Shown piece by piece: positions 44,161 to 55,615 of a stretch of DNA of 64,000 nt. Positions within the stretch are counted from its first letter, which is position 1; each line of letters starts with the position of its first letter. Where the stretch lies: NCBI GenBank assembly GCA_026936325.1, contig JAPTHN010000005.1, forward strand, positions 56,473,514 to 56,537,513. Reading direction: 5' to 3'. The notes beneath the pieces were generated by a model. It worked only from the letters and a program-made list of their open reading frames with translations, was not told where the DNA came from and ran no database searches. Position numbers and translations under genes: made by a program. The stretch is from Platynereis dumerilii. Its lineage: Eukaryota; Annelida; Polychaeta; Phyllodocida; Nereididae.

Positions 44161-45356
44161 GGTATAACTTCATAACAGACGTCGCAACACACTGAAATTA
44201 CCAACTTCCGGTGACCAGACCAATGAGAGAGCCATGATATTTCTAACACATCAAGTATTGAAACCGCCCAAACGGAACCCAAAGAGACTGTTGTCAAAAA
44301 TCGGGATGAAGACATCAAAACATTTAAAAAATGCGATAATTAAATGAGTAATTAGCTAATAAACCCGTAAGTGTAAATTTCTCTGCTGCGGCATATTGCG
44401 GGGAGGAGGGGGGGATGCTATACTATGCCCTGAAATTTAACACCTGACTAGGGGAGTTTATCTGCCCTGATTAGCCCTGATGCCAGGGCGCAGCCTGTGT
44501 AATACACCAGCGGTTGTGCAACATGTAGGCCTTGATCAGGTCAAGCAGCAGTTTGCATGTTGGTTTGTTACTTAGTTGACCACAAACCCTTGACTCTGTG
44601 TTGCTGAAATGCAGTGGCGTTCTATGCATATATTGCATATAAAATTATAAAGGTACCAGTTATAATTGTGACATTTGTTGGGGCCTTATGACCATCCTTT
44701 ATTGTTAGTGGGGTGGGGGGGTTGACCATTAGGTAATCAGGGCCTTGGAATTTTTCCTCAACTGAAAATTATTTATTTTGCAGTAACGACGACAGTAATT
44801 TATTTTCATCATGTGACGCCCTCAAATGTTCATTTCTAAATCAAGCTATTTCAAGACTGCCCAGGAAGAATTTATTTTCTTCACTAATACCGGTCAAGAA
44901 AATTATTAATTAATTTTAAAAATCTCCAAGCCCCCATATTTAAGGAATTTTTTTGTTTACCTTCCGTAATAAACATTGTATTAAGCCAGTATTCTGTGTA
45001 GCCTAATGGTTTTAATAACACACATAAGAAATTTGAAATTGTCAGTTACATGCAAGCCTTAGTTTTGTTGTAGATTACATGGATACAGTTTTTGTAAGTT
45101 TCGGTGCTTTTTTTAATAGAATAACCAAACAGGCCAAAACTTTTGGTTGCTGAATATTTAATGCTTGTAATTTCAAGTAAAGGTTTCCAATATGTGAATA
45201 GAATAACTTGTAGTTGTAAGCTCATTAAGGGATGGGTCTGTCTCTTTACTCCTAAATAAATAATTGGTATGTGTGACTGTGTATGTTCCAGGAGGGGAAG
45301 ATACTTTCTCCCTACATATAATATTACTATAAAATTTGCTGATTATACATTTTCAG
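44161..45356. other. Non-coding stretch upstream of the candidate 119-aa gene
   Basis: No exon, repeat or transposon end is recognised. It could contain the promoter of the gene that follows. Confidence 0.45.
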
Positions 45357-48300
45357 GAGTGCATCACAGTTCTTCACAGATCCCGCTTAAATTGGCAGCT
45401 GGGTACAAATGGCCTGACTATTGCTAGACTGAAAAGAAGTGACTAAAATACAGGTAACTATTAAGGAATTCACAAGCAAAATCTTGACCAAAATTTGTCG
45501 TCATCATGACAATGCCCATTTAGTGAAATCTTGAGCCGCTGTTCAATGTGGACAATTGCCAATATGTCTGGTATTTTGAATGACCACCATAATTTTACCA
45601 CATGTACAGGCATATTGCTGTATGGTCAATCAAATTGTTTTGGTTTATAGCTCAGGGTAGGTCAAATTGTAAAATTCTAACAATAGAATTACTCTAAAAC
45701 TAAACAAAACATTAGCTCAATTTTAGGCTAACTGTTCAAATCAACCAATCTAATCAATTTTTTTGCCAACTCATAAAAATTGCTTGTTTCAAATTATGAA
45801 ATTATCCAATAGAATAGTGGGTTAGGAATGAATGGGGCAAAATACAATGGAACTTTTTAAATGTTAGGTTTCAAAGTTAATTTATGATTAAAGGTGGAAA
45901 ATTGTGAGCATGATTATTGATGACAGTGATGATTTATCACACCTTACAACTTTTTCAGAATCTAGGCTGCAGCCTTGAACAAGGAACTGAAAATGTAGTA
46001 CATCCGTTTGAAAATCAATCCATCCATGGTAAGATGTCTGATTGCTTAATATATTATGAATAATTCCTCTACTCAAATTAACCATGTCAGATATTGGAAG
46101 ATGTAATTTTAAGTTTACGCAGGTGCTGTTTATATAACGCTAATTATTCCAGTAAACTGCTCACTAGCACTAATGCTTGATTAATTTATTTGTAGGAACT
46201 CTATAATTCCTTTTAGTCAAATTTTGCTTTATCATTCATTTTCAGTTGAAAATACAATAATGGTGGCTAAGAAACCAACTCAAATCCCGAAGACAAGTTT
46301 GGTGACTCTATGCAGTAGGCTATTTGGCCGCAAATATGGTAAAGTGCTAATTGCTAATCTATGCCACCAAAGTTAAAACAATCAAATTTGAAATTATTCT
46401 TTATTCCTAACAAATTAAACATGATTGATCATAAACTATAGGGCTTTTTTAAAAATAATTTTAAAATACAACCCTGTCAGCGTGCCTCGGCGGTCAGGCA
46501 TCGGCCCGGCGTCGGTCCGATGTCAGCAGCATCGGACCGGCTTGGCGCCGACGTTGGGCCACCGAGGCACGCTGATAGGGAAATTCCTGTTAAAAAACAA
46601 TGACTTATCTTTGAAATCATATGTCAAAATTAGCTGGATTTATAGAGAATTATATTTGTGCCTTTTGAGGGCTAAGCTCATTCTGGTGGTCTGTATAGCC
46701 AATATTCTCTCTGTATGTTACATAGATGAATAACCAAAATTGCTCTGCACAGTGTGAGCATATATGGCGAAAGTAGATATACTACTACACGGAACCAGAA
46801 CACTTTTTCTTTGCAAATCCATTTAGCATAAAGAAAATGATTGGCTCCTCAATTAGCTTTCTAATTTTTTGATTGCATGTTCTTGACAGGATGGCTCAAG
46901 TTGCTTCATCATTTCATGACATTGAACTTGGGACTTCTGATTCTTCTGGATGAAACATGGAGCTCTGGCTTGTCTGATTGGATGATGAGGTATGACCCTG
47001 TACTTATAAATGTGTATTTTTTGCTAATGTGTTAACAAAGACCTTCTGTTGTAAGTTGATTTTCATCGCCAGAGTTGTTGACAAAATAAGTTATGTGTTT
47101 ATAGTGTCCACTGTCATCTTAGTGATAATGGTTGAACTGTATTTTTGGGAAGTTTTTTTGTTGGTTGTCCATCCTAGACAAATTCTTGGATACACCGCTG
47201 CTTGGCGTCACATGGTTCCAAGAGATTTGATCCATTTCAGTTCAATTTACAAATATTAATTATTAATTAGTCAATTCAAAGATTCAAATTGCAATTGAAA
47301 TAAAAAAATATTACAATATTCATTTATATCTTTTTCAAGGGCCAGGAGCTTATTTTTGTCAGGCGCTTTATATCAATTGATGAACTTTACCATATTCTGG
47401 TTCAGCAGATTTTAATGCATAAATAATGTTGCTTGTTCTATTTCAGGGGTGATAAGGCATATAATGGCATGAAGATCCCAATTTCTTTGAGAACAGCACC
47501 CGTTACGAATGCTCGAAACGATGTACTTTCCTTTCTAGATGGTAGGTATTATGGTTGTGTGTTGTGTAACAAAGACACACCACTGATAGAGTATTTTTGT
47601 ATTATAATATCTGTATATATACGGGGAGTGGTCGGTCCAGACCCCCCCCCCCCCACTACTGATAGAGTATTTTTGTATTATAATATCTGTAAAGTGAATG
47701 GTATTTAAAAGTTTATGAGGAACATGCATTGATATCATTTCTTAATTACCTGTGTGGATATATATTGATTAAATCTGTCATTGATATATGTGTGTATAAT
47801 TTCAAATGTTGTCTGATCAGATAAGTATGTGTATATGTTTTTCTCCATTAATATGTTAGTTGAAGAAGTACTGTATAATTTTTTTGGGGTTGGAGTCGAT
47901 TTTTGATTTTCAGGTGGAGTCGGAGTCGAAAAGTTGCGACTCCTGAATCCTAAAAATAATTAATATAATTTACAGAAACACAGTTACAAAAATGTGAAAT
48001 GAATCCCTAATTCTGACTCCGGCTGAAAACCAAATTTTGACTCAAGATTTTTCTGTCTCCACCCGAAAACCTCCAACTCCCATAAGTACGAGGGGTGTCC
48101 CAAAAGTTCTGACCATTTTTTTGGCAGACCTTTCTATTTGAAATAGCTAAATGAAATTTTCACAGAATAAATTTCAGGTACATGACCATCTATTTTGAAA
48201 AAATCAAGACTGTAAGAGGTGTTTAAGTTACTGTTCTGTTACCATGGTTACGAGAGGTCAGTGCACCCAGCGCAGCTAAATTTCTCAGACGAAATTCAGC

Positions 48301-49241
48301 AAATTAGCTGTGTAAAAAGTCAGAGAATTTATAGTAAAAAAGCTAATGATTGCAAGAAAATGTATTTCCTGATAAGCTTGCAGTCTTTCAAGATATCCTC
48401 CATTAGATTATAAACATTTATTTATATTTCAACCTGATCAGCTGCGACAATTACCAAAGGCATTTCCCAGCAGTTGCCTAACAGCGCTTGAGACGATTTG
48501 GCTGAAAAAATCTGCTGTCAAGAGGCAGTGCTCAAGAACCATAGGTTCAAAACCCAGTCTCATCTGCTTTAATTACCAGATTTGGCCTTCTGTAACTTTG
48601 CGTGACACTAAAATTTATATACCAGTTCAAAAATTAAAGATATAATAGTCATAACGAGAAATGAAGCAGTCTCCAAATACACTGAAATTCCACAATTTAG
48701 GAACAGCCCAGTTTGCAGGACCCAGGTGATCATCGCAGCACATGGGTTAAACTGTGACAGTGACTTTAAATGTAAATGAAAAACTTTGAGATATTGTTAG
48801 GTTTCCAAATAATATTTTTCATGGTCATCCATTGCAAATTTACAGTAAATTCTTTGCTTATTTACAAGCCTAGACACTTGGATTTGGCCTAAAAAATTGA
48901 GCTGCGCTGGGTGCACTGACCTTCTGTTTCCATGGCAACAGAAAAGTTATTTAAAATGCTCGAACAGGTACCTTATTTTAAAAATGGATAGTGAGATACC
49001 TGAAATTGATTCTGTGAAAATTTCATACAGCTACTTCAAATAGAAAGGTCTACCAAAAAAATTGGTCAGAACTTTCGGGACACCCCTCGTAAATAAGAAA
49101 TAATTAGATTTTTGCACCTTATTTTTATTTTATTATAATTTTTTATATTTTATTTCCAGGTTGATGCGACAAATATTTTTCCGACTCCCTGTTGCAGAAA
49201 TTGGAAATCTTAACAGAAAGGAGAGAATAAAACTTATTTGA
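45357..49241 (+). CDS. Candidate host gene, 119-aa protein of unknown function, four coding exons
   Basis: Exon candidates with good splice sites are 45357-45453 and 45959-46028 (both probably 5' UTR), 46246-46338, 46890-46989, 47447-47545 and 49160-49241. Phases agree at every junction. The frame from the ATG at 46260 (ATAATGG context) runs to TGA at 49239, and the upstream frame has no ATG. The peptide has a basic start (MVAKKPTQIPK), CSRLFGRKYGWLKLLHHF, a hydrophobic stretch LNLGLLILL, DETWSSGLSDWMM, then ISLRTAPVTNARND and IGNLNRKERIKLI. No family is recognised. A stronger donor at 47542 would instead end the protein shortly after FLDG (about 92 aa). A mariner-like element sits in the last intron. 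The hydrophobic stretch is too short to call a membrane segment with confidence. Confidence 0.6.
46131..46180. mobile_element. Short fragment matching the 3' tip of the L2-like LINE
   Basis: ATTCCAGTAAACTGCTCACT and the bases around it match 16713-16745, the 3' end of the LINE at 16.7-18.9 kb. Only a few tens of bases are shared. It lies in an intron of the candidate 119-aa gene. Confidence 0.6.
46472..46580. mobile_element. GC-rich 109-bp foldback element
   Basis: CCCTGTCAGCGTGCCTCGG at the left is inverted relative to CCGAGGCACGCTGATAGGG at the right, and the middle (CATCGGACCGG/CGGTCCGATG words) continues the hairpin. It is strikingly GC-rich inside an AT-rich intron. Probably a foldback MITE. 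Confidence 0.75.
47580..47692. repeat. 76-bp direct duplication in an intron
   Basis: ACTGATAGAGTATTTTTGTA and its continuation occur twice, at about 47581 and 47657, separated by a poly-C run. Confidence 0.85.
47885..48083. mobile_element. Possible MITE with GGAGTCG words
   Basis: GGGTTGGAGTCG at the left and CCTCCAACTCCC at the right are roughly inverted; GGAGTCGGAGTCG and GACTCC words recur inside. It abuts the mariner-like element. Confidence 0.35.
48087..49091. mobile_element. mariner-like non-autonomous element with ~200-bp TIRs
   Basis: TACGAGGGGTGTCCCAAAAG at the left and its inverted counterpart at the right begin TIRs that stay alignable for about 200 bp (48087-48285 against 48895-49091), through GACCTTTCTATTTGAA and GTGCACCCAGCGCAGC. 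TA flanks the element on both sides, and the TACGAGGG start is typical of mariner families. The 600-bp core holds no transposase. It lies in the last intron of the candidate 119-aa gene. Confidence 0.88.
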
Positions 49242-49829
49242 AAGGTTAAACATTTAAGTAGCTCTTTATACTGAAGTCATTTACACACAATTTAATTAGA
49301 TGCTCAAAAAGAGTTTTAAAAAATTGCGTGTAGGGCAGGTGTAGGGCAGATAATTTTTAGCCGGGATAAGCCCAGATGATTATAATGTAAAGATGATAGG
49401 CTACACATAATTTCCCACCATGAATTGTAAAAAATTATGACTACTAATAAATAATCAACCAGCCACTGATATATATATTCATTTGAGAAATCATAATTTT
49501 ATTCCATCCAAAAAATTTGAATTGTTTATTGAGGTCTGTGATGATCTTTCAAAATTACTTGTGTCGTTAATTGATTCTAGTTGCTTGTAATTTCTGTTGC
49601 GTATTTCATAAAGTACTGGGGACTGAGAAATGCAATGAATTCCCCATTTATAAATTAAACTTTTTATTACAATTTACAATCATTTTCCATTTTCATTTTA
49701 TTACTTTATTAATAAGTCTTGGGTCGGATTTTGATCAGTGATCGTTCGAAAAATTTAAATTGCTGCACAATGGCTAGTGCGTCAGTGCAATTTTTGTTAA
49801 TATTCTGCCTCTTCTTTGCTGTCTTTATC
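49242..49829. other. Non-coding stretch downstream of the candidate gene
   Basis: AT-rich; could include the 3' UTR of the 119-aa gene. No transposon end is recognised. Confidence 0.45.
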
Positions 49830-50140
49830 AGGTCATGTAGCTCTACAGATTGCGTTATTGGCAAATTATTTCACTACCTGAGATGTTGCAGGTTCGAATA
49901 TCCAACCATGGCTGGTAGATACCGAATGAGATTCTTTGCTCTACTCCACCTTGAGGTAAATGAGTACTCGACTGTAGGAAATGGATGAGTGATTTAATAT
50001 TGGGAAGCTGATATTGATTTCTCGCTGTGTACTCTCAGGAAGTTGAAAAAGGCTCATGCTGGAACATGCTATAGTCCTCACAGCGTCACCTTGATAGATC
50101 AGCTGTTGGTCCTGTCTGCTCCAATTTTACAACAATAGAT
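49830..50140 (+). mobile_element. tRNA-derived SINE (plus strand), weak
   Basis: TAGCTCTACAG (about 49838) resembles an A box and GGTTCGAATATCC (49891-49903) fits a B box. The element would end in the TAGA repeat at about 50137-50152. The small open frame with a signal-peptide-like start here is a by-product. Confidence 0.5.
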
Positions 50141-50455
50141 AGATAGATAAGGAAAAATGCAGCCCTCTAAGCTCAGTTCTGGGCACTCATGAGGGTTGAT
50201 CGATGAGATTAGAGCGGGAGCCCTCAATATGTAGCACATTTACCCCATGTAAGGTATCTTTTACTTGCCCAGAACAGACACTGATACAAGGGGCAGCCTA
50301 TAGCTATTTAACGTCTTATCTGAACGACATTCAGCTGGGATTTTGCACATAAAGATCCACTGAAAATTTTGAGTTCCCCACCCGGGGTTCAAACCCACGC
50401 AAGCAAAGACCTTCAGCCGAGCAGGCGGGAACCTGAACCACTACACCACCAAGCT
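50137..50455 (-). mobile_element. tRNA-derived SINE (minus strand)
   Basis: On the minus strand TGGTGGTGTAGTGGTTCAGG (near 50450-50431) is an A box and GGGTTTGAACCCC (near 50396-50384) is a B box at the usual spacing. The body runs to a TATC tetranucleotide tail at about 50152-50137, shared with the opposing SINE. Acceptor-stem pairing is absent, so it is not a functional tRNA. Confidence 0.75.
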
Positions 50456-51434
50456 TGACACATCCCTATACCACTTTGAAAAATAATTTACCTTGACAAA
50501 AAAAAGGCGGAAGTGTGAATGATTTCATAAGTGCTCGTTCCAGATAAATCTGCTCACCGCACTGGCGCTCACTGAATGTCCATACCAATCATTTTAGCCC
50601 AGAAATAATTATCTTTAGCTTCTCAGATCTTCATGAGGCATGTTTCCCTGGGTGGCTTAGTAGGATGCAGAAAAAGAAGCTATAATCTCAATTTTAAATT
50701 ATGTCAATTTGATAAAAATTGAGAGCTCAAATTTGTTTTCCACAGGCAGAAAATCTGTTGGGTCAGTCAATCCCAAAAAGCTAAAAGCAGATATGTCTGG
50801 TTTTGTGGTTTTGACCACCCAGAGAATCTGCTAAAGTGGTTTTGACATGACTTGCTCGGAGTTTGCACCAATGTGTACTACCCACAGTGGAGACTTGCTA
50901 ACCACTGCAATGGAGCCAGTATTCTTGAGTTGTAACATCATATAAGCTCATAAACCACCGTGCCATTAACCATTATGACATCCAACTTCCAGAAAATTAC
51001 AAAGCGATGTTTATGAGAAAAGGGATATACTATGGTTTAATATTCTCCAATGTGACTTTAAATACTGCAGAGAACACAAGCTCTTCATGGCACCCCTTTT
51101 TTAAATTTTGAAAGAAAGTATTTTCTTGTTCTGATGAACATTCACTTCTACCTTGGGAAACGGGTACAAAATATTCACATAATATAGGCCTAACTAATTC
51201 ACAAGTAAACAGGTTTTTCTTTAAAAATCCAGTAATTTAAATTATTATTAAAATCACAATTTAAACCAAATAAAACAATAAAAATCAAATAATGATTTTA
51301 ATGCATTTAAATTGTTATTTCAGTCATGATTTAAATCAAACAACCCTGCAAGTGAAGCTTGAACAACATAACAAGAATTAAGAACTATTAAGTATTCAAG
51401 CCACAAGAATAAAAAAATTAATTCCAATGAAAAC
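50456..51434. other. Non-coding stretch, nothing recognised
   Basis: AT-rich DNA without a credible exon or transposon end. Confidence 0.5.
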
Positions 51435-51600
51435 CAGTGGCGGATCTAGACAACGTGGTCTATGGGGGTGGCTGGATGTTGTTTGGGATTCAATGGCCCA
51501 CATTGGCGTCGTTTCTGCATTCACGTGCACGTTGCCCCATATTTTCTGAGAAATGTCATTTCCGTCACAGTGATCAGGGGGGGGGGGGGTTGATTTTTTT
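51435..51600. mobile_element. Left end of a hAT-type MITE
   Basis: CAGTGGCGGATCTAGA followed by G-rich sequence is the form of a common hAT MITE left end. A right end could not be matched, so this copy is truncated or decayed. Confidence 0.4.
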
Positions 51601-52040
51601 CACAAGGTGTAAGAAAATTCAGTTCAATACTAATTTAATTTTTTTATTAACTTGCCTGGTTTTGGCACAATTAGCTTACTTACACTCTGTGTTTTGAAGA
51701 GTGAAATATCTTGCGTTGATAATTAAATTAGTGCACTGACATAGTGTTGTATTTTTAGTCCACAAACAATAGCAACAAATGCCCAAAAATTGGGAACACA
51801 GTTGATGGTCCAGACACTCGCCAGTCAGGGACCAGTACACAAGTTTGATCAGAGCTCTGGCTTATGGAGTATATGTTTCTCAGTTATTTGTAAAATTACA
51901 TCAACAGGGCGATCATGCAGGAAACAAATTATTGAAGAGTTTGAATAGCTGAACCACAATTTTCAAGGTGCAGTGAATGGATCACAGGGTCTTCTTCGCT
52001 CTTCTGTGTTAAAATGCGCTGAAAAAAATAATGGGAGTAT
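51601..52040. other. Non-coding stretch, nothing recognised
   Basis: No gene or repeat recognised. Confidence 0.5.
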
Positions 52041-52044
52041 TTAT

Positions 52045-53097
52045 GGGTCATTTTCGCGAAAACGCGCAATTTGATGTCCTGCATTCGTGTGCGCCTGCCT
52101 TTGTAGGACTGAAATTGATTTTTGGCCAAATATTTATAATAACGTTTTTCCTAGAAGAAAACAAAAATTTACGTGGGTGCGGCCATGCTGAACATGCTAT
52201 ATCACGCATTAAATAGTCCAAATGTCCTTACCGTGGCATGTCCGCAACTCAACATCTTAATTTCAAACGTGTGCAAATTGAAAATTACTGCATAAAATGT
52301 GACATGCAAAGTGTGTATTTCTAGATATTTGTTACATTAACTACCTAGAAGTATTTTTTCTGAAATATAACTAATTTATCCACATCTCAGGACGTTTTGA
52401 AGGTGTGTCCCAGTTTTGAAATTACCACCGTCTTTACCGTGACCAAAGAGTTTAAGTTGCCACCAGAGTAAGTTAACAGGGCATGATGTCTCCAGTCGCA
52501 CTAGGGTGTAAAGAACCAGGATATAACTACTTTTTTACCACATCATTGGGAAAGCCAGAGCTGCCATCTGTTGGTCAGACGATGAAATAGGTTTTATCTT
52601 GACTTCGTCACAACTAAACTTCGTCTTTACCGAACCCTCAACAGCGGAGGGAGTTCAAAAGGTATGAGGATGTAAATGACATCATTGGTTCAGGAGGCAG
52701 TTCCAGAAGTAGTTGTGGTACTCTGAATTATGTTGTCCACTTTCTCTGGAAGAAATGCTGCATAACGTGTCTTTTCCGTGGCCAAAATCTGTCTTTACCG
52801 TGGTAAAATCAATGCAAATATGCTGTGACACGGTAAAGACAAGGCTGGCCACGGTAAAGACATCTGAGTAAATTTGCTTTGATTTCATTGTGCACGGTAA
52901 AGACAATTTTTCCAAATAATTGAAAATGTCAAATATTCACCCAAATTAGTTATCCTGTTACATGCAGCGTGGTAGTACCACATATTACATTATGTAAACA
53001 GAAAAAAATAGTAGTTGAGTATTATTGGCTCAGCTTCCTGACATAAAAAAATTGGTTATGTCTTTACCGTTACTGTGCGTTTTCGTGAAAATGACCC
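52045..53097. mobile_element. 1.05-kb DNA transposon with GGGTCATTTTCGCGAAAACG ends and TTTACCG arrays
   Basis: The left end GGGTCATTTTCGCGAAAACG is inverted at the right end (CGTTTTCGTGAAAATGACCC) with one mismatch. TTAT flanks both sides (52041-52044 and 53098-53101), a 4-bp target duplication. Inside are nine copies of GTCTTTACCGTG or its complement CACGGTAAAGAC, some degenerate (about 52224, 52430, 52623, 52768, 52791, 52829, 52849, 52893 and 53060). No transposase frame. The ends resemble the element at 56.81 kb. Confidence 0.85.
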
Positions 53098-53101
53098 TTA
53101 T

Positions 53102-53928
53102 AGTAAACAAACACAAATGAGATTTTGTTACTGTCTAAGTATACCATTTTGCAGTGACCAACACATGACTATTTTCAAAGAGTATCTAAAAAAATGGGTT
53201 CATAATTAATTATATATATATGTCAACCTTAGCACAACAGGATAGATCATCTTGTCCTTGCATCATAATTTTTTACATTAAAAATTGTAATCTAGAATAG
53301 ATTTGACAGTTGAGGTTTAAAACTCACTTAAAAAGAATATAATTTTGTAGACCAGTATGATTAGCATTCGTTTTTGATAATTTATTAATTAATATCTAAT
53401 CAATATAAATCTATCATGTGTTTCTACAAAATTATGTTTTTGTTTTTTTTAGATTTAGTATTTTGATTTGACGTATGGTACTAGCCTTTTTTGTATTCTT
53501 TATCATTCAAATTTTATGGAATTTGTCACGTGCATTGGGCAGCCGTTCATTTGATAGAGGATCAGCCGGTGAAGGCGCTGACGACTGAAGGAAGTGCCTG
53601 GAAGAAAAAATATTAAAATGATTATCGGAGATATATTATCTATGATATTCTGAGGCATCAAATTTAAAAATTATTTAGAATGTACTTGCAATAAAGCACA
53701 ATTAAAAACTACTATCTAGTTATTATAAACATCTGCATCTCAGTATCTGCATCAGACCAAGTAAATTGTTAAGCATACCTTTTGTCATACGGCACTAGTG
53801 TTTCCGCTAAGGCCTAAGATGGTAACCCGGCTTTGCAAAGACCTGAAATAAAAATCGATCATCAAAATTGCTATTTTGAAATGATTTGCCAGAAACTGGA
53901 AGGATGTTTGCTAACCAAAAGTAACTAT
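53102..53928. other. Non-coding stretch, nothing recognised
   Basis: AT-rich; no gene or transposon end recognised. Confidence 0.5.
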
Positions 53929-54127
53929 CAGGGGCAGATCCAGGATTTTTTTAAAGGGGGCACGGCAATACTTATCAGTAAGTAACAGTACTGTAAGCAG
54001 GTAAGTTATCACATTAGTGTCCAGAAAACTTTTTCCAAAATAGCAATATCAAGGATTTTTCTGATGAAAGGGGGGGGGTTATGTTCCCCCTGAACGCAGG
54101 CCCCCTGGGTCCCCTGGATCCGCGCCG
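53929..54127. mobile_element. hAT-type MITE (CAGGGGCAGATCCAGG ends)
   Basis: CAGGGGCAGATCCAGGA at the left is roughly inverted to TCCCCTGGATCCGCGCC at the right. The flanking octamers GTAACTAT and GTAACAGA share their first five bases, consistent with a decayed 8-bp duplication. Confidence 0.7.
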
Positions 54128-54850
54128 TAACAGAGAAATATGTTTTTTTTTAAGTTGGTCGCAATATTTACAAATCTGCATCAAATGACCTGAAACTTGA
54201 ACAAAAGCTGGTTGCTGTTTTTGTTTGTAGCCGTCCTGACTGATCACAAAAACTTCTATGCCTACCGTAGGCCTAAAAATATAGGCCCTAGGGACTTGAA
54301 ATCTGCCATCTGAGTCCACACACTACACCTACAGTGGCCCAAAATTAACATGGGAAAGATAGGAAAAACTCACAAATCGTCCTGTATTCACCCCATGTTA
54401 TGCCCCCCCCCTCAGGCCATTTCTAGATACGCCCCTGTACACCTAACTGACTGAATAGCTAGGATCAAGGATTCATGCTAGGATAAAATGAAAAGTTTCG
54501 AGCATAAATTTAATTACGCCTACCATCATAAATTCCTGCACTGCAGTCTGCATTCCGCACTGTCATGCAACTCCTCCTGACCATGTTGACTTTGGTGTTC
54601 AGCCAGTTCTGAGTTGAGGTGAACTTCCAGCTTCAACACACGTATGTGTTCAACCATGTCCATGAATAATCCAATCAGTTGCTTCAGGGTGATATTGCAT
54701 TGTTTGAAAACTTCACCCAAAATAAATAAAATGTGAAATCCTTGGTCAAACCAACACTGCAATCATGATCAGCAGCATACATATCTGCCTCAGAACTGTG
54801 TTGACGCAACGAAGGTCAAGGCCGTTGTGACGTCATAGCGTCGTAGCCCC
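54128..54850. other. Non-coding stretch with a hAT-like right end
   Basis: CATTTCTAGATACGCCCCTG near 54419-54438 looks like the right end of another hAT MITE. A left partner was not found. No gene is recognised. Confidence 0.4.
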
Positions 54851-54854
54851 CCCC

Positions 54855-55345
54855 CCCTCCTAAATAGTCACTGAACTTTGCAAAAAGTCAGCCTGAGCAA
54901 CCAATCGGGCGCAAATAGGCGCAAATAGGACTCCGGACCAAATGCTTGACTGGCTCTTTGCAATGATAGTCTCCTATGTCTATTTGACACAATCTTTGGG
55001 TACAAAGACAGTGATATTGCAGGTATTTAGGAATTCAATTACTTTTATAGAGTCAAGCCTTTAGGAAAATACAGGTCACTTATTCAGGTAGATCAAGACT
55101 TTTGGAAAGGCCGGAGAACTATTCAGCAAACCTTTTGGCCCATAGCAAGCCTTTGGGAAAAGGATGCCCGATCAGTTGATTAGGCAAGCAAGCCTTTTGG
55201 AACTGAGCAAGCCTTTTGGCATCAGTGACAAAGGATGCCCGATCACTTAATCGGGCGAGCAAGCCTTTTGGCTAATTAAAAAAATGCCCATATGGTTGAC
55301 AAAGTCCGCCCGATCAAGTGATCGGGCAGGGCAAGCCTATGGGGT
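54855..55345. repeat. Repeat tract with CCTTTTGG words and GCCCGATCA palindromes
   Basis: AAGCCTTTTGG or close variants occur about eight times. Between 55166 and 55328 three palindromes of the form GCCCGATCA-n-TGATCGGGC occur, two of them with single mismatches, in a loosely repeated unit. The left part shares AAATAGTC and TGAACTTTG with the 43.1 kb element. Probably the arm of a DNA transposon of the same family as the 1.4 kb tract. Confidence 0.6.
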
Positions 55346-55615
55346 GTAACATCAGTTTTCAACGTGCTCCTCCTTCAGATGCGGAACCGGAAGTTGAAAC
55401 AGGGGTTCCATAAGAAGCAACATTCCTCCGACCATGCCAATGGGTTCCCGAAACTGGAAGTATATTTCTATAGGCCCCCTGGGGCTGGATATCTCACAAG
55501 TTAATAGTCAAACTGCCCTGCACTCAACAGAGCCCAGTTCGTGTACAGATTCAGTTATAAGTATTCACATACTATACCATGGGCCTCCTGTAGCCTGTAT
55601 GGCTGGCATTAAGTA

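Noticed and set aside
49719-49988. Open frame with a signal-peptide-like start and several cysteines
   Set aside because: It overlaps tRNA-like A and B boxes of a SINE, has no family resemblance, and continues into repeat sequence; most likely chance.
50378-50455. tRNA gene on the minus strand
   Set aside because: B box and A box are good, but stem pairing is lacking and a SINE body with a tetranucleotide tail follows.
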